Notes: a model not told the origin generated them from the sequence alone. Numbered from the stretch's first letter, positions 25,923 to 42,848 are shown. The stretch: 64,000 bases of DNA from Staphylococcus roterodami (GCA_022493055.1 CP092781.1:2108001-2172000), one strand, 5' to 3'. A program made the numbers and translations.

Positions 25923-27452
25923 ATGAGTAGTCATATTCAAATTTTTGATACGACACTAAGAGATGGTGAACAAACACCTGGAGTAAATTTTACTTTTGAT
26001 GAACGTTTACGTATTGCATTGCAATTAGAAAAATGGGGTGTCGATGTTATTGAAGCCGGATTCCCCGCTTCAAGTACTGGTAGCTTTAAATCTGTTCAAG
26101 CTATAGCACAGACATTAACAACAACAGCTGTGTGTGGTTTGGCAAGATGTAAAAAATCTGACATCGATGCTGTATATGAAGCAACAAAAGATGCAGCAAA
26201 ACCAGTTGTACATGTATTTATAGCTACTTCACCTATTCATCTGGAACATAAACTTAAAATGTCTCAAGCAGAAGTTTTAGCATCAATAAAAGAACATGTT
26301 ACTTATGCGAAACAGTTATTTGAAGTAGTTCAATTTTCACCAGAAGATGCAACGCGTACTGAATTACCGTTCTTAGTAGAATGTGTTCAAACTGCTGTCG
26401 ATGCAGGCGCTACTATTATTAATATCCCTGATACTGTCGGCTACAGTTACCACGATGAATATGCACATATTTTCAAAACCTTAACAGAATCTGTTACATC
26501 AACAAATGAAATTATCTATAGTGCACATTGTCATGATGATTTAGGTATGGCTGTTGCTAATAGTTTAGCAGCAATCGAAGGCGGTGCAAGACGTATTGAA
26601 GGTACAGTTAATGGTATTGGAGAACGCGCAGGTAATGCCGCTTTAGAAGAAGTAGCGCTTGCACTATACGTCAGAAATGATCACTATGGTGTTCAAACTG
26701 CTCTTAATCTCGAAGAAACTAAAAAGACATCGGATTTAATTTCAAGGTATTCAGGAATTCGAGTTCCTAGAAATAAAGCTGTTGTTGGTCAAAATGCATT
26801 TAGTCATGAATCAGGTATTCATCAAGATGGTGTATTAAAGCATCGTGAAACTTATGAAATTATGACGCCACAATTGGTTGGCGTAAGTACTACTGAATTG
26901 CCATTAGGTAAGTTGTCAGGTAAACATGCTTTCTCTGAAAAATTAAAAGCACTAGGTTACGACATCGATAAAGATGCACAAGTAGAGTTATTTAAACAAT
27001 TTAAAGCTGTTGCAGATAAAAAGAAATCGGTATCTGATAGAGATATCCATGCAATTATTCAAGGTTCTGAACACGAACATCAAGCGCTATATAAATTAGA
27101 AACGTTGCAATTGCAATATGTATCTAGTGGGCTTCAAAGTGCAGTTGTGGTAATTAAAGATAAAGAAGGACATACGTATCAAGACTCAAGTATCGGAACT
27201 GGATCAATCGTTGCCATATACAATGCTGTTGATCGTATTTTCAAAAAAGAAACAGAATTAATTGATTATCGTATTAATTCTGTTACTGAAGGTACTGATG
27301 CCCAAGCAGAAGTGCATGTGAATCTATTGATTGAAGGTAAATCAGTCAATGGTTTCGGTATTGATCACGATATTTTACAAGCCTCTTGTAAAGCTTATGT
27401 TGAAGCACATGCCAAATTTGCAGCCGAAAATGTTGAAAAGGTAGGTAACTAA
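25923..27452 (+). CDS. leuA: 2-isopropylmalate synthase
   Basis: A 509-residue enzyme committing 2-ketoisovalerate plus acetyl-CoA to leucine. [15 protein letters not shown] and the metal-binding [16 protein letters not shown] are visible in the TIM barrel; the C-terminal LeuA dimer domain provides leucine feedback. Start ATG 25923 with GAGGAG nine bases upstream; an ATG three codons earlier lacks a site. Confidence 0.96.
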   Translation: MSSHIQIFDTTLRDGEQTPGVNFTFDERLRIALQLEKWGVDVIEAGFPASSTGSFKSVQAIAQTLTTTAVCGLARCKKSDIDAVYEATKDAAKPVVHVFIATSPIHLEHKLKMSQAEVLASIKEHVTYAKQLFEVVQFSPEDATRTELPFLVECVQTAVDAGATIINIPDTVGYSYHDEYAHIFKTLTESVTSTNEIIYSAHCHDDLGMAVANSLAAIEGGARRIEGTVNGIGERAGNAALEEVALALYVRNDHYGVQTALNLEETKKTSDLISRYSGIRVPRNKAVVGQNAFSHESGIHQDGVLKHRETYEIMTPQLVGVSTTELPLGKLSGKHAFSEKLKALGYDIDKDAQVELFKQFKAVADKKKSVSDRDIHAIIQGSEHEHQALYKLETLQLQYVSSGLQSAVVVIKDKEGHTYQDSSIGTGSIVAIYNAVDRIFKKETELIDYRINSVTEGTDAQAEVHVNLLIEGKSVNGFGIDHDILQASCKAYVEAHAKFAAENVEKVGN

Positions 27453-27454
27453 TA

Positions 27455-28501
27455 ATGACTTATAAAATTGTTGCACTACCTGGTGACGGTATCGGACCAG
27501 AAATTTTAAATGGTACTTTAGCGTTACTCGAAATTATTAGTACTAAATATAACTTTAACTATCAATTAGAGCGCCATGATTTTGGTGGTGCCTCTATTGA
27601 TACTTTTGGTGAACCACTTACTGAAGTTACATTAAATGCTTGTAAAAAGGCAGATGCTATCTTACTAGGTGCTATTGGTGGACCAAAATGGACAGATCCT
27701 AATAATCGACCAGAACAAGGTTTATTAAAATTACGTAAATCCTTAAATTTATTTGCTAATATTCGCCCTACTACAGTAGTAAAAGGCGCTAGTGCCTTTT
27801 CACCTTTAAAAGAAGAACGTGTTGAAGGTACTGACCTAGTCATTGTGCGTGAATTAACAAGTGGTATTTATTTTGGGGAACCAAGATATTTTAATGATCA
27901 AGATGCACTTGATTCACTCACATATACAAGAGAAGAAATTGAACGTATCGTTCATGTAGCATTTAAATTAGCCGCTTCAAGACGTGGAAAATTAACCTCT
28001 GTTGATAAAGAAAACGTATTAGCTTCAAGTAAATTATGGCGAAAAGTCGTAAATGAAGTGAGTTTATTATACCCTGAAGTATCGGTAAATCACTTACTTG
28101 TTGATGCTTGTAGTATGCACTTAATCACAAACCCTAAACAATTTGACGTCATTGTTTGTGAAAACTTATTTGGAGATATTTTAAGTGATGAAGCATCAGT
28201 CATTCCCGGCTCTCTTGGCTTATCACCTTCTGCTAGTTTTAGTAATGATGGCCCAAGATTATATGAGCCTATTCATGGATCTGCTCCTGATATTGCTGGT
28301 CAAGATATTGCTAATCCATTTGGGATGATTCTCTCTTTAGCAATGTGTTTACGTGAAAGTTTAAATCAACCTGATGCTGCAGATGAATTAGAACAACTTA
28401 TTTATAGCATGATTGAAAATGGCCAAACAACAGTAGATTTAGGCGGGCAACTTCATACTTCAGAAATTTTTACCAAGTTATCATCAAAATTGAATCATTA
28501 A
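27455..28501 (+). CDS. leuB: 3-isopropylmalate dehydrogenase
   Basis: A 348-residue NAD-dependent beta-decarboxylating dehydrogenase. Motifs: LPGDGIGPE at the start, [29 protein letters not shown] with the Mg-binding aspartates and [11 protein letters not shown] for NAD binding. It begins two bases after leuA ends. Confidence 0.96.
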   Translation: MTYKIVALPGDGIGPEILNGTLALLEIISTKYNFNYQLERHDFGGASIDTFGEPLTEVTLNACKKADAILLGAIGGPKWTDPNNRPEQGLLKLRKSLNLFANIRPTTVVKGASAFSPLKEERVEGTDLVIVRELTSGIYFGEPRYFNDQDALDSLTYTREEIERIVHVAFKLAASRRGKLTSVDKENVLASSKLWRKVVNEVSLLYPEVSVNHLLVDACSMHLITNPKQFDVIVCENLFGDILSDEASVIPGSLGLSPSASFSNDGPRLYEPIHGSAPDIAGQDIANPFGMILSLAMCLRESLNQPDAADELEQLIYSMIENGQTTVDLGGQLHTSEIFTKLSSKLNH

Positions 28502-28514
28502 GGGGGAGATGTAA

Positions 28515-29885
28515 ATGGGTCAAACATTATTTGACAAGGTGTGGAATAAACATGTGTTATACGGTAAATTGGGCGAACCTCAACTATTATACATTGATTT
28601 ACACCTTATACATGAAGTTACTTCTCCTCAAGCATTTGAAGGACTTAGACTTCAAAATAGAAAATTAAGACGCCCAGATTTAACATTTGCAACACTTGAT
28701 CACAATGTTCCTACCATTGATATTTTTAATATTAAAGATGAAATTGCTAACAAGCAAATCACAACACTACAAAGAAATGCTACAGACTTTGGTGTGCATA
28801 TTTTTGATATGGGCTCTGATGAACAAGGAATCGTGCATATGGTTGGTCCTGAAACAGGATTAACACAACCAGGTAAAACGATTGTTTGTGGTGATTCACA
28901 TACAGCAACACATGGTGCATTTGGGGCAATTGCTTTCGGAATTGGGACAAGTGAAGTTGAACATGTCTTTGCAACACAGACACTTTGGCAAACAAAGCCC
29001 AAAAATTTAAAAATTGATATAAATGGCACCTTGCCTACTGGTGTCTATGCTAAAGACATTATTCTACATTTAATCAAAACATACGGTGTTGATTTTGGTA
29101 CAGGCTATGCTTTGGAATTTACTGGAGAAACAATTAAAAATCTTTCAATGGATGGCAGAATGACCATATGTAATATGGCAATTGAAGGTGGCGCAAAATA
29201 CGGCATTATTCAACCTGATGAAACAACATTTGAATATGTTAAAGGCCGCCCTTTTGCAGAAAATTTTACTAAATCAGTCGATAGTTGGAGAGAACTTTAT
29301 TCTGATGACGATGCAATATTTGATCGTGTTATCGAACTTGATGTTACCACATTAGAACCACAAGTAACTTGGGGTACAAATCCTGAAATGGGTGTTAATT
29401 TCAGCGAGCCATTTCCAGAAATCAATGATATCAACGACCAACGTGCATATGATTATATGGGATTACAACCTGGTCAAAAAGCTGAAGACATCAACTTAGG
29501 ATATGTCTTCCTTGGTTCATGTACAAATGCTAGACTTTCAGATTTAATTGAAGCTAGTCATATTGTTAAAGGTAATAAAGTACATCCAAATATTACAGCT
29601 ATTGTCGTTCCAGGATCTCGTACTGTTAAAAAAGAAGCTGAAAAACTAGGTCTAGATACTATATTTAAAAATGCCGGATTTGAATGGCGCGAGCCAGGAT
29701 GTTCAATGTGTTTAGGTATGAACCCAGACCAAGTACCTGATGGTGTACATTGCGCTTCTACAAGTAACAGAAACTTTGAAGGACGACAAGGTAAAGGGGC
29801 CAGAACTCATCTTGTATCCCCTGCTATGGCAGCGGCAGCAGCCATTCATGGTAAGTTTGTAGATGTAAGAAAGGTGGTTGTTTAA
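28515..29885 (+). CDS. leuC: Isopropylmalate isomerase large subunit
   Basis: A 456-residue aconitase-family subunit. The 4Fe-4S ligands are the Cys in [12 protein letters not shown] and the two in [28 protein letters not shown] is also characteristic. It works as a heterodimer with LeuD, encoded immediately downstream, interconverting 2- and 3-isopropylmalate. GGGGGAG precedes ATG 28515. Confidence 0.96.
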   Translation: MGQTLFDKVWNKHVLYGKLGEPQLLYIDLHLIHEVTSPQAFEGLRLQNRKLRRPDLTFATLDHNVPTIDIFNIKDEIANKQITTLQRNATDFGVHIFDMGSDEQGIVHMVGPETGLTQPGKTIVCGDSHTATHGAFGAIAFGIGTSEVEHVFATQTLWQTKPKNLKIDINGTLPTGVYAKDIILHLIKTYGVDFGTGYALEFTGETIKNLSMDGRMTICNMAIEGGAKYGIIQPDETTFEYVKGRPFAENFTKSVDSWRELYSDDDAIFDRVIELDVTTLEPQVTWGTNPEMGVNFSEPFPEINDINDQRAYDYMGLQPGQKAEDINLGYVFLGSCTNARLSDLIEASHIVKGNKVHPNITAIVVPGSRTVKKEAEKLGLDTIFKNAGFEWREPGCSMCLGMNPDQVPDGVHCASTSNRNFEGRQGKGARTHLVSPAMAAAAAIHGKFVDVRKVVV

Positions 29886-29886
29886 C

Positions 29887-30459
29887 ATGTCAGCAATCAA
29901 ACCTATTACGACATATAAAGGAAAAATTGTTCCACTATTCAATGACAATATTGATACAGATCAAATTATTCCTAAAGTTCACTTAAAACGAATTTCAAAA
30001 AGTGGTTTCGGTCCATTCGCTTTTGATGAATGGCGTTATTTACCAGATGGTTCAGATAATCCAGATTTCAATCCTAACAAACCACAATATAAAGGGGCAT
30101 CTATTTTAATTACAGGAGATAATTTTGGATGCGGTTCAAGTCGTGAACATGCTGCTTGGGCTCTTAAGGACTATGGTTTTCATATTATTATTGCAGGAAG
30201 TTTCAGTGACATATTTTATATGAATTGCACTAAAAATGCGATGTTGCCTATCGTTTTAGAAAAAAGTGCCCGTGAACATCTTGCACAATATGAGGAAATT
30301 GAAATAGATTTACCAAATCAAACTGTGTCATCGTCAGATAAAAGTTTCCATTTCGATATCGATGAAACATGGAAAAATAAATTAGTAAATGGATTAGATG
30401 ACATTGCAATAACCCTACAATATGAAGCATTAATAGAAAAATATGAACAATCACTTTAA
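29887..30459 (+). CDS. leuD: Isopropylmalate isomerase small subunit
   Basis: A 190-residue swivel-domain subunit ([33 protein letters not shown]). The start is taken at ATG 29887, one base after the leuC stop, with AAGGTGG upstream. An in-frame upstream ATG at 29878 overlaps leuC and has no site. Confidence 0.95.
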   Translation: MSAIKPITTYKGKIVPLFNDNIDTDQIIPKVHLKRISKSGFGPFAFDEWRYLPDGSDNPDFNPNKPQYKGASILITGDNFGCGSSREHAAWALKDYGFHIIIAGSFSDIFYMNCTKNAMLPIVLEKSAREHLAQYEEIEIDLPNQTVSSSDKSFHFDIDETWKNKLVNGLDDIAITLQYEALIEKYEQSL

Positions 30460-30473
30460 GGGAGTTGAATATT

Positions 30474-31742
30474 ATGACAGTCAAAACTACAGTTTCCACG
30501 AAAGATATCGATGAAGCATTTTTAAGGCTAAAAGATATCGTCAAAGAAACGCCTTTACAATTAGACCATTACTTATCTCAAAAGTATGATTGTAAAGTTT
30601 ATTTAAAACGAGAAGATTTACAGTGGGTACGTTCTTTTAAATTAAGGGGTGCTTACAATGCAATTTCTGTTTTATCGGAAGAAGCCAAAAGTAAAGGAAT
30701 TACATGTGCGAGTGCAGGTAATCATGCACAAGGTATTGCCTATACCGCTAAAAAACTTAATTTAAAAGCAGTTATCTTTATGCCAGTCACTACACCATTA
30801 CAAAAAGTAAATCAAGTAAAGTTCTTTGGAAACAGTAATGTTGAAGTTGTTCTAACAGGTGATACTTTTGATCATTGTTTAGCTGAAGCGTTAACATATA
30901 CTAGCGAACATAATATGAACTTTATAGACCCTTTTAATAATGTATATACAATTTCTGGACAAGGTACGCTTGCTAAAGAAATGCTAGAACAAGCAAAGTC
31001 AGACAATGTCACTTTTGATTATTTATTCGCCGCGATTGGTGGTGGTGGATTAATTTCAGGTATTAGTACTTACTTTAAAACCTATTCACCTACTACGAAA
31101 ATTATAGGTGTTGAACCTTCAGGTGCAAGTAGTATGTATGAATCTGTTGTCGTAAATAATCAGGTAGTCACATTGCCTAATATCGATAAATTTGTGGACG
31201 GTGCATCTGTAGCTAGAGTTGGTGATATTACATTTGAAATTGCAAAAGAAAATGTAGATGATTACGTTCAAGTAGATGAAGGTGCAGTTTGTTCTACGAT
31301 TTTAGATATGTATTCAAAACAAGCAATTGTAGCAGAACCTGCTGGCGCATTAAGTGTGAGTGCTCTTGAAAACTACAAAGACCACATTAAGGGTAAAACC
31401 GTTGTTTGTGTCATTAGTGGTGGTAATAATGATATTAATCGTATGAAGGAAATTGAAGAACGTTCTTTATTATATGAAGAAATGAAACATTATTTTATTT
31501 TAAACTTCCCTCAACGCCCTGGTGCATTGAGAGAATTTGTAAATGATGTTTTAGGCCCACAAGACGATATTACAAAATTTGAATACTTAAAAAAATCTTC
31601 TCAAAATACAGGTACTGTCATTATAGGAATTCAGCTAAAAGATCACGATGATTTATTACAACTTAAACAACGAGTTAATCATTTCGATCCTTCCAATATT
31701 TATATCAATGAAAATAAAATGTTATACTCATTGTTAATTTAA
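30474..31742 (+). CDS. ilvA: Threonine dehydratase (biosynthetic)
   Basis: A 422-residue PLP enzyme converting threonine to 2-ketobutyrate for isoleucine synthesis. The PLP lysine is Lys56 in [20 protein letters not shown], the phosphate loop IGGGGLISG and [11 protein letters not shown] follow. A single ACT-like regulatory segment ([18 protein letters not shown]) lies at the C-terminus. ATG 30474 has GGGAG nine bases upstream. It is the last gene of the operon. Confidence 0.95.
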   Translation: MTVKTTVSTKDIDEAFLRLKDIVKETPLQLDHYLSQKYDCKVYLKREDLQWVRSFKLRGAYNAISVLSEEAKSKGITCASAGNHAQGIAYTAKKLNLKAVIFMPVTTPLQKVNQVKFFGNSNVEVVLTGDTFDHCLAEALTYTSEHNMNFIDPFNNVYTISGQGTLAKEMLEQAKSDNVTFDYLFAAIGGGGLISGISTYFKTYSPTTKIIGVEPSGASSMYESVVVNNQVVTLPNIDKFVDGASVARVGDITFEIAKENVDDYVQVDEGAVCSTILDMYSKQAIVAEPAGALSVSALENYKDHIKGKTVVCVISGGNNDINRMKEIEERSLLYEEMKHYFILNFPQRPGALREFVNDVLGPQDDITKFEYLKKSSQNTGTVIIGIQLKDHDDLLQLKQRVNHFDPSNIYINENKMLYSLLI

Positions 31743-31754
31743 CAATATAGTAAG

Positions 31755-31807
31755 AAAAGCAGTCATAAATTGGTTCCTAATTGAAATCATCTTATGACTG
31801 CTTTTTA
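31755..31807 (+). terminator. Terminator of the ilv-leu operon
   Basis: AAAAGCAGTCATAA pairs with TTATGACTGCTTTT and is followed by T-rich sequence, 12 bases after the ilvA stop. Similar in sequence to the hairpins at 5976 and 62890. Confidence 0.85.
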
Positions 31808-31874
31808 TTATGCTTTACATTATTGAGGTTGCACGCTTTGTATACCATGTGTTTGCTTTTTACGATTCAAGACA

Positions 31875-31898
31875 TAAAAAAAGAGACCTTACGGTCTC
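31875..31898 (-). terminator. Terminator of the rRNA operon
   Basis: On the minus strand GAGACC TTAC-type loop GGTCTC hairpin followed by a run of seven T (31876-31882), 27 bases after 5S rRNA. Confidence 0.9.
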
Positions 31899-31924
31899 AA
31901 TGCGGCTCATCGCATCCATTTCTT

Positions 31925-32039
31925 GCCTGGCAACGTTCTACTCTAGCGGAACGTAAGTCCAACTACCATCGACGCTAAGGAGCTTAACTTCTGTGTTCGG
32001 CATGGGAACAGGTGTGACCTCCTTGCTATAGTCACCAGA
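31925..32039 (-). rRNA. rrf: 5S ribosomal RNA
   Basis: The minus strand begins TCTGGTGACTATAGCAAGGA and ends at TTGCCAGGCA, with the central CCGAACACAGAAGTTAAGC box common to bacterial 5S rRNA. About 115 nt. It lies about 72 bases beyond the 23S 3' end, at the tail of the operon. Confidence 0.95.
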
Positions 32040-32111
32040 CATATGAATGTAGATTATACATTCAAAACTAGATAGTAAGTAAAAGTGATTTTGCTTCGCA
32101 AAACATTTAAT

Positions 32112-37056
<4,945 letters not shown>

Positions 37057-37173
37057 ATTATGATGTTTGATTAGCTCATAAATACTAAATAATGTTTGTA
37101 ACTTATAGTTACGTTTTTGGAATTAACGTTGACATATTGTCATTCAGTTTTCAATGTTCATTAAATTCATCTA

Positions 37174-37248
37174 TGGAGCGGGTGATGGGAATCGAACCCA
37201 CAACATCAGCTTGGAAGGCTGAGGTTTTGCCATTAAACTACACCCGCT
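37174..37248 (-). tRNA. tRNA-Gly (TCC)
   Basis: 75 nt on the minus strand with encoded CCA (37174-37176). Acceptor AGCGGGT pairs with ACCCGCT; the anticodon loop CTTCCAA gives anticodon TCC (Gly); T-loop GGGTTCGATTCCC. It lies about 120 bases upstream of 16S rRNA in the same transcript. Confidence 0.95.
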
Positions 37249-37269
37249 TATTTAATTAAGTAATTGTGA

Positions 37270-37352
<83 letters not shown>

Positions 37353-37398
37353 GGATAAAGGCATTTAAAACATCTTTCGTTTTTTTAGAACGATATTT

Positions 37399-37521
37399 AT
37401 TATATTATCTTTCGAAATATTTGTCAATAACTTTTAATCGTTTTTTTACATTAAATTAAATTATGTTATCAGTTGTTAACACAACGTTATTTATTTTAAA
37501 ACATTTAGTACTTATTGTCAA
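37399..37521 (-). promoter_or_regulatory. Two tandem sigma-A promoters of the tRNA-rRNA operon
   Basis: Reading leftward: distal promoter TTGACA (37516-37521), 17-base spacer, TAAAAT (37493-37498); proximal promoter TTGACA (37422-37427), 17-base spacer, perfect TATAAT (37399-37404). Both have optimal spacing; the proximal one is fully consensus. It lies about 45 bases upstream of tRNA-Leu. Confidence 0.85.
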
Positions 37522-38176
37522 TACATTTTATAACTTATTTTTATAATAATCATCTGTTTAAATGAGATGTTATTTAATTCGTTCTTTTTTAAGGAACGTG
37601 TTTAATCATACTAACTATAAGTCATTCAGTCAATAGAAAAGTTCAACAAAATCACCATTAAAATTGTATAATTATCTTTTATAACACTTTAAAGCTTTAA
37701 TTTAGTAAAGTTTACATATAATTCATCACTAAAATGCGCTATAATTTCTAGTCTCCTTTGCTAAAACCCTCCAAATGAATTTTCTCAACAAATTAAACAT
37801 AGACTTCTAAAACTTTTACTTACAAGTCACCAATTTTCAAATCATTATCATCAATTATTTCAAAACTTCCCTTGAATACTTATCCTTACGATTACTTCAT
37901 AACTTTCCTGCATAATACATTCAATTCATTTAAGGTACTATGTAATGTCTAATTATTATTTCTATATTTATCTTTACTAAAACAAAATAAGCCAAGATTA
38001 ACGTAGTATCTAATTACGATAATCTTGACTACAAATGTCAGTTACACAGTATCACATAGTACAGTGTAAATATTTAAGAATTAAACAGCACATTATTTTA
38101 TTGCTATACCCTTTACGTAAATTTCACTAGAATTGACGCAATACATTGTATAGAATCAACAGTTCTATTCATCTTA
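37522..38176. other. AT-rich gene-free region between rrn promoters and sprT-like gene
   Basis: No ORF with a plausible ribosome site was found. A hairpin at 37992-38027 (CCAAGATTAACGTAG against ATTACGATAATCTTG), followed on the minus strand by TTATTTTG, probably terminates the leftward sprT-like/tex transcripts. The rest is low-complexity AT-rich sequence. Confidence 0.6.
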
Positions 38177-38635
38177 TTATTCCTTCAAATGTTTTTTTAA
38201 TCTTAAATGGCCATTGCAATGTCCACAACGCATTCGTTTTGTATCAACTTTACGGATTCTTAAATATTTTGCATGACATTTAGTGCAATAATATTCATAA
38301 TTTGCACGTTGTTGATAGCTTTCTATGCTATTACAAAATCTTGGTGCACCTACTTGTTGACTCAAACGTTTAAAATCTTGATCTTTATGTTGGTAACCTT
38401 TACCTGCAATATGCAGATGATAATGACACAGTTCATGCAATATAATTTTTACAATAGCTTCTTTACCATAATGTTCATATTGTTTAGGATTAATTTCTAT
38501 ATCATGTGACTTTAAAAGATAACGACCACCTGTGGTACGTAACCTATTATTAAAGTATGCTTGATGCTGAAACTTTCGTCCAAATTTTTCTTCAGAAAGC
38601 TTCTCAATCATTTGTTGCAATATTTCATTATTCAT
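38177..38635 (-). CDS. SprT-like metalloprotease-fold protein
   Basis: A 152-residue protein with the zinc protease motif HELCH (67-71) and a C-terminal zinc ribbon (YYCTKCHAKYL, RMRCGHCNGHL). SprT family members resemble the eukaryotic DNA-protein crosslink protease SPRTN, but the staphylococcal proteins are uncharacterised as far as I know. ATG 38635 lies within the end of tex (eight-base overlap), so translation is coupled. A TTG three codons earlier is possible. Confidence 0.85.
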   Translation of the reverse strand: MNNEILQQMIEKLSEEKFGRKFQHQAYFNNRLRTTGGRYLLKSHDIEINPKQYEHYGKEAIVKIILHELCHYHLHIAGKGYQHKDQDFKRLSQQVGAPRFCNSIESYQQRANYEYYCTKCHAKYLRIRKVDTKRMRCGHCNGHLRLKKHLKE

Positions 38636-40778
38636 GTGGATCAATCATCGTTAATGATACTTTGTCTTTATTTTTATCGATACTATAAATCCAAACGTCA
38701 ACGATATCACCAACACTCACTATATCCATTGGATTTTTCACAAATTTCTTAGACAGCTTCGAAACATGCACAAGACCATCTTGCTTAACACCTATATCAA
38801 CAAACGCTCCAAAATCTACTACATTTCGGACTGTCCCACTTAATTTCATACCTTCTTTTAAATCTTCAATTGATAATACATCTGATTTAAGAATTGGCGT
38901 TTCAAATTTGTCCCTTGGATCTCTATTAGGTGCTTTCAATGATTTAATAATATCTTCTAGTGTAGGCTTACCAATTTGTAGTTCATCCGCGAGTGCATCC
39001 ATATTTAATGAGTTTAACTTGGATTTTAATTCATTGCTTCCTAAATCATTACCACTAAATCCAAGTTTTTCTAGTAGTTGATATGTCACTTTATAGCTTT
39101 CTGGATGAATTGATGTATTATCTAATGGCTCAGTACCATCTATAATTCTTAAAAATCCGATACTTTGCTCGAATGTTTTTGCACCTAAACGTTTAATCTT
39201 ACTTAATTCTTTATTATGTTTAATTGCTCCATTTTCTTCTCTATATGCAATGATATTTTTAGCTATTTGCGAACTTAAACCCGATACATATTGTAACAAT
39301 GAGGATGATGCTGTATTAACATCCACGCCTACTTGGTTAACTGCTGTTTCAACAACGAAAGTTAATGCATTTTCTAATGATTTCTGATTTACATCGTGTT
39401 GATACTGACCGACACCTATTGATTTTGGGTCAATCTTAACTAATTCACTTAACGGATCTTGAACACGTCTTCCAATTGATACTGCACTTCTCTCTTCAAC
39501 TTGAAAATCCGGAAATTCATCTCTAGCAATTTCTGATGCTGAATATACTGAAGCACCTGCTTCATTAACAATAATGAATTGTACTGGCAGTTCATACTTT
39601 TTAATAGTATCCGCAACAAATTGTTCTGTTTCTCGACTTGCTGTACCATTACCAATAGCGATTAATTGTACATCATACGCTTTAACCATTTGTACAAAAT
39701 CTTTCTCTGCTGCTTCTTTTTTTGATACAGGTGGATGAGGATAAATCACACCCTTCGCTATAAATGTTCCGAATGGATTAATGACTGCTAATTTGCAACC
39801 TGTTCTAAATGCAGGATCGACGCCTAATATTTGTTTACCTTTCATTGGTGGTTGCAATAATAAATTTCTTAAATTCTCACTAAATACATCAATTGCATGA
39901 TTTTCAGCTTTTTCTGTTAAATCAGCATGAATTTCTCTCTCGATTGAAGGTACAATTAAACGTTTCAAGCTATCTTTAATCGCATCCAAAATGTAACTAC
40001 GATTTGCATTGTCTTGAGTGATTTCTTGACGTGCAATGAAATCTTCTACTGACGTGGTATCAAACTCAAACTTAACAGTTAAGACCTTCTCTTTTTCACC
40101 ACGGTTTACAGCTAACACTCTATGATTTGCAATACGTTTTATCGGCTCACTGTATTCATAGTACATTTCAAAAATACCTTTTTCATCTTCAGCATTTTTC
40201 TTTTTAGATGTAGTTAACACACCTTGGTGATACATATCTTTTAATATTTTAGTTCTATATTTGGGATTATCTGAAATCAATTCTGCAATTATATCTTGTG
40301 CGCCTTTTATAGCATCTTCAACAGCTTTAACTTCTTCAGTTAGAAATTGTTGTGCTTTTTCTTTAATTGATATGTCATGTTTGCGCCCTTTCATCCAAGT
40401 AGCAAATGGTTCTAAGCCTTTACGCTTCGCCTCAGTCGCTCTTGTCTTTTTCTTTTGTTTAAAAGGTCGATATAAGTCTTCAACACGTTGTAATTTATTC
40501 TGTTTTAAAATATCTTTTTTTAATTCTTCAGTAAGTAATCCTTGTTGTTCTATATTTTTGATTACTTCCTCTTTACGTTTTTGTAAATTGACCATGTATT
40601 GATATTCATCATCAATTTGCTTTATTTGAACTTCATCTAGGCCACCTGTTTGTTCTTTTCTATATCTCGCAATAAATGGTACTGTATTTTTTTCTTCAAC
40701 TAATGTTAGTACCGCTTCAATTTGTTTTTTACTAAATTGATATTTCTCTATGATTGAATTAATCAATTGATTGTCCAT
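38628..40778 (-). CDS. tex: Tex, S1-domain RNA-binding transcription accessory protein
   Basis: A 716-residue protein with the full Tex architecture: N-terminal helical domain (PFIARYRKEQTGGLDEVQI), YqgF-like RNase H fold (ILGVDPAFRTGCKLAVI), helix-hairpin-helix region (VDVNTASSSLLQYVSGLS) and C-terminal S1 domain (GMKLSGTVRNVVDFGAFVDI). It associates with RNA polymerase and ribosomes in other bacteria. It is followed by and overlaps the sprT-like gene. Confidence 0.95.
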   Translation of the reverse strand: MDNQLINSIIEKYQFSKKQIEAVLTLVEEKNTVPFIARYRKEQTGGLDEVQIKQIDDEYQYMVNLQKRKEEVIKNIEQQGLLTEELKKDILKQNKLQRVEDLYRPFKQKKKTRATEAKRKGLEPFATWMKGRKHDISIKEKAQQFLTEEVKAVEDAIKGAQDIIAELISDNPKYRTKILKDMYHQGVLTTSKKKNAEDEKGIFEMYYEYSEPIKRIANHRVLAVNRGEKEKVLTVKFEFDTTSVEDFIARQEITQDNANRSYILDAIKDSLKRLIVPSIEREIHADLTEKAENHAIDVFSENLRNLLLQPPMKGKQILGVDPAFRTGCKLAVINPFGTFIAKGVIYPHPPVSKKEAAEKDFVQMVKAYDVQLIAIGNGTASRETEQFVADTIKKYELPVQFIIVNEAGASVYSASEIARDEFPDFQVEERSAVSIGRRVQDPLSELVKIDPKSIGVGQYQHDVNQKSLENALTFVVETAVNQVGVDVNTASSSLLQYVSGLSSQIAKNIIAYREENGAIKHNKELSKIKRLGAKTFEQSIGFLRIIDGTEPLDNTSIHPESYKVTYQLLEKLGFSGNDLGSNELKSKLNSLNMDALADELQIGKPTLEDIIKSLKAPNRDPRDKFETPILKSDVLSIEDLKEGMKLSGTVRNVVDFGAFVDIGVKQDGLVHVSKLSKKFVKNPMDIVSVGDIVDVWIYSIDKNKDKVSLTMIDPHE

Positions 40779-41130
40779 TTACTAAACCCACACTTTTCTA
40801 AAATTTACTCATTTATTTTAACATATTATTTAAAAGCCCAATTAAATTAAGGTGTTAATTACAACTTTCAAATTCAAATCTCTAAAACCTAAAATCTCTA
40901 GAATCTAAGTTTTGAATCAAAACATATTTAAATTCATTCTTCGGTTATTAAAAAAGTTTCACATCAATTTGTTTACAACTACTTGAAACAACATCAGACA
41001 ATTTCACTTAATTAACACTTTGCAAAATGATAATGTCACCTTAAACATTAACAGTATGTTATAACATTTAGAATCGACACACCTTTAAAACATCTCTTTC
41101 TTATATACACTTTTAAAGGCTGTCCAATTA
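40779..41130. other. Gene-free AT-rich region between tex and sigB
   Basis: This 350-base stretch holds the tex promoter region near 40800 and otherwise no ORF, repeat or hairpin that I can support. Confidence 0.5.
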
Positions 41131-41170
41131 AAAAATACCTCTTGATTCTTATATTCTAATCAAGAGGTAA
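41131..41170 (-). terminator. Terminator of the sigB operon
   Basis: TACCTCTTGATT (41136-41147) pairs perfectly with AATCAAGAGGTA (41158-41169); on the minus strand it is followed by TTTTT. It lies 45 bases after the sigB stop. Confidence 0.9.
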
Positions 41171-41214
41171 TTGTATGAATTTTTCATGATAAAACACATC
41201 AATAGTACTAAAAA

Positions 41215-41985
41215 TTATTGATGTGCTGCTTCTTGTAATTTCTTAATTGCTGTTCTTTGTAGTCTTGATACATGCATTTGACTTAGACCGATACGTTCAC
41301 CTGTTTCTTTTTGACTTAAGCCTTCAATAAACGTGCATTGGATAATTTCCCGCTCACGATCAGATAATATCGGTAAGATTTTTTCAAGTATCATACGTTT
41401 TTCCGTTAAATCATAATGGTCGTCTTGTTGGCCCATAATATCTAACAAAGTAACTGTTGATCCATCTTTGTCCGCTTCTATGGAATGGTCGACACTTAGT
41501 GCATTGTAACTTTGGCCCATTTCCATCGCTTCGAGTACTTCTTCTTCCGAAACTTCTAAGCGATCAGCTATTTCACTAATAGAAGGCGAACGTTCTAATT
41601 CTGTCGTTAGTTCATCGCTTACCTTCTTTATTCTAGGTCCTATTTCTTTGATACGTCTTGGAACATGTACACTCCATGTTTTGTCTCGTAAATATCTTTT
41701 AATTTCACCGATTACAGTAGGTACTAAAAAGGCTTCAAACTTCCGTTCAAAGGACATATCGAATCTATTTATGGCACCTATTAAACCAACCATACCAACT
41801 TGAACTAAATCTTCATGATGTGATTGTCCTTTAGAATATTTATATGCTAATGATTCAATTAGTTTTTGATAATGTCTAACTAATTTATCTTGTGCATCTG
41901 TATTCTTATGTTCTTGGTGTTCTTTAATCCACTGGTTAATTTGCTCAGGTGAAACTTCATTAGCTGATTTCGACTCTTTCGCCAT
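41215..41985 (-). CDS. sigB: RNA polymerase sigma factor SigB
   Basis: A 256-residue general-stress sigma factor. Region 2 ([20 protein letters not shown]), region 3, and region 4 with helix-turn-helix [20 protein letters not shown]. It is held by the anti-sigma factor RsbW, encoded just upstream with a 26-base overlap. It is the last gene of rsbU-rsbV-rsbW-sigB. Full length and intact. Confidence 0.97.
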   Translation of the reverse strand: MAKESKSANEVSPEQINQWIKEHQEHKNTDAQDKLVRHYQKLIESLAYKYSKGQSHHEDLVQVGMVGLIGAINRFDMSFERKFEAFLVPTVIGEIKRYLRDKTWSVHVPRRIKEIGPRIKKVSDELTTELERSPSISEIADRLEVSEEEVLEAMEMGQSYNALSVDHSIEADKDGSTVTLLDIMGQQDDHYDLTEKRMILEKILPILSDREREIIQCTFIEGLSQKETGERIGLSQMHVSRLQRTAIKKLQEAAHQ

Positions 41986-42439
41986 TATTTCGCACCTGCT
42001 CTTTTTTAATATACTTAGTCATACTGATTGTCACACCAGATTCTTTATATACAGTCACTTCATCCATTAATGATTCAATTAAAAATAAACCTAATCCACC
42101 CTCACGTAAAAAGTCTATATTTTCATCTTTATCATATGGGCCTATTTTAGATTTAGTAGTTTCGTAATCAAAACTATCTCCTTTATCAGAAATCACAATT
42201 TTAATTCTATCCTCTAAAATTTCAAAGTATACTTTTATGATACCAATACTATTTTTTTCTTTATATGCATGCTTAACTGCATTTGTTACAGCTTCACTCA
42301 CTGCAATCTTGGCATCTTCAATATCATCATATGTAGCACCAGCTCTCGAAAACACGCCAGAAAGTGTTAATCGAATTAAACTTACATATTCTGCTGATGC
42401 TGGTACGCGCATTTCGATAAAATCTTCTTTCGATTGCAT
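41960..42439 (-). CDS. rsbW: RsbW, anti-sigma-B serine kinase
   Basis: A 159-residue GHKL-fold kinase ([19 protein letters not shown] is the N box; [14 protein letters not shown] the G box). It binds SigB or phosphorylates RsbV. ATG 42439 ([13 protein letters not shown]) has GGAGG just upstream, and its stretch overlaps the rsbV stop region; an upstream in-frame start at 42469 is unsupported. Confidence 0.95.
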   Translation of the reverse strand: MQSKEDFIEMRVPASAEYVSLIRLTLSGVFSRAGATYDDIEDAKIAVSEAVTNAVKHAYKEKNSIGIIKVYFEILEDRIKIVISDKGDSFDYETTKSKIGPYDKDENIDFLREGGLGLFLIESLMDEVTVYKESGVTISMTKYIKKEQVRNNGERVEIS

Positions 42440-42440
42440 G

Positions 42441-42767
42441 TTATTCGACCTCCGTTCCTTCATTAACATGCATTAAATCCTTTAGACCAGTAATTTCAAA
42501 TAGTCTACCGATACGATCTGACACACCTAAAATGTATAGCTCTTGATCATTTTGGTTTAATGCTTTTAAGGTACCTACGAATAAACCTAATCCTGTTGAA
42601 TCCATATAACTTACATTTTCTAAGTTAACGTAAATGTCACGAGTCCCGTTCTGGCGCATAGGTGTTAGAACCTCTTCTAATTCAGGCACAGTATAAACAT
42701 CTAACTCTCCACCGACTTTAACTTCGTAAAATTTATCTTGAGTGGTTGTTTCTATATTAAGATTCAT
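42441..42767 (-). CDS. rsbV: RsbV, anti-anti-sigma factor
   Basis: A 108-residue STAS-domain protein. The phosphorylated serine lies in [15 protein letters not shown] (near residue 57). When dephosphorylated by RsbU it sequesters RsbW and frees SigB. ATG 42767 has a GTAGGAGTG site. Confidence 0.96.
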   Translation of the reverse strand: MNLNIETTTQDKFYEVKVGGELDVYTVPELEEVLTPMRQNGTRDIYVNLENVSYMDSTGLGLFVGTLKALNQNDQELYILGVSDRIGRLFEITGLKDLMHVNEGTEVE

Positions 42768-42848
42768 TTCGTTACACTCCTACTTATTAAATATATTTAA
42801 CTTCATTTTAAGTGTTGTATTCACCATATATATATTTCAAATTATTAT

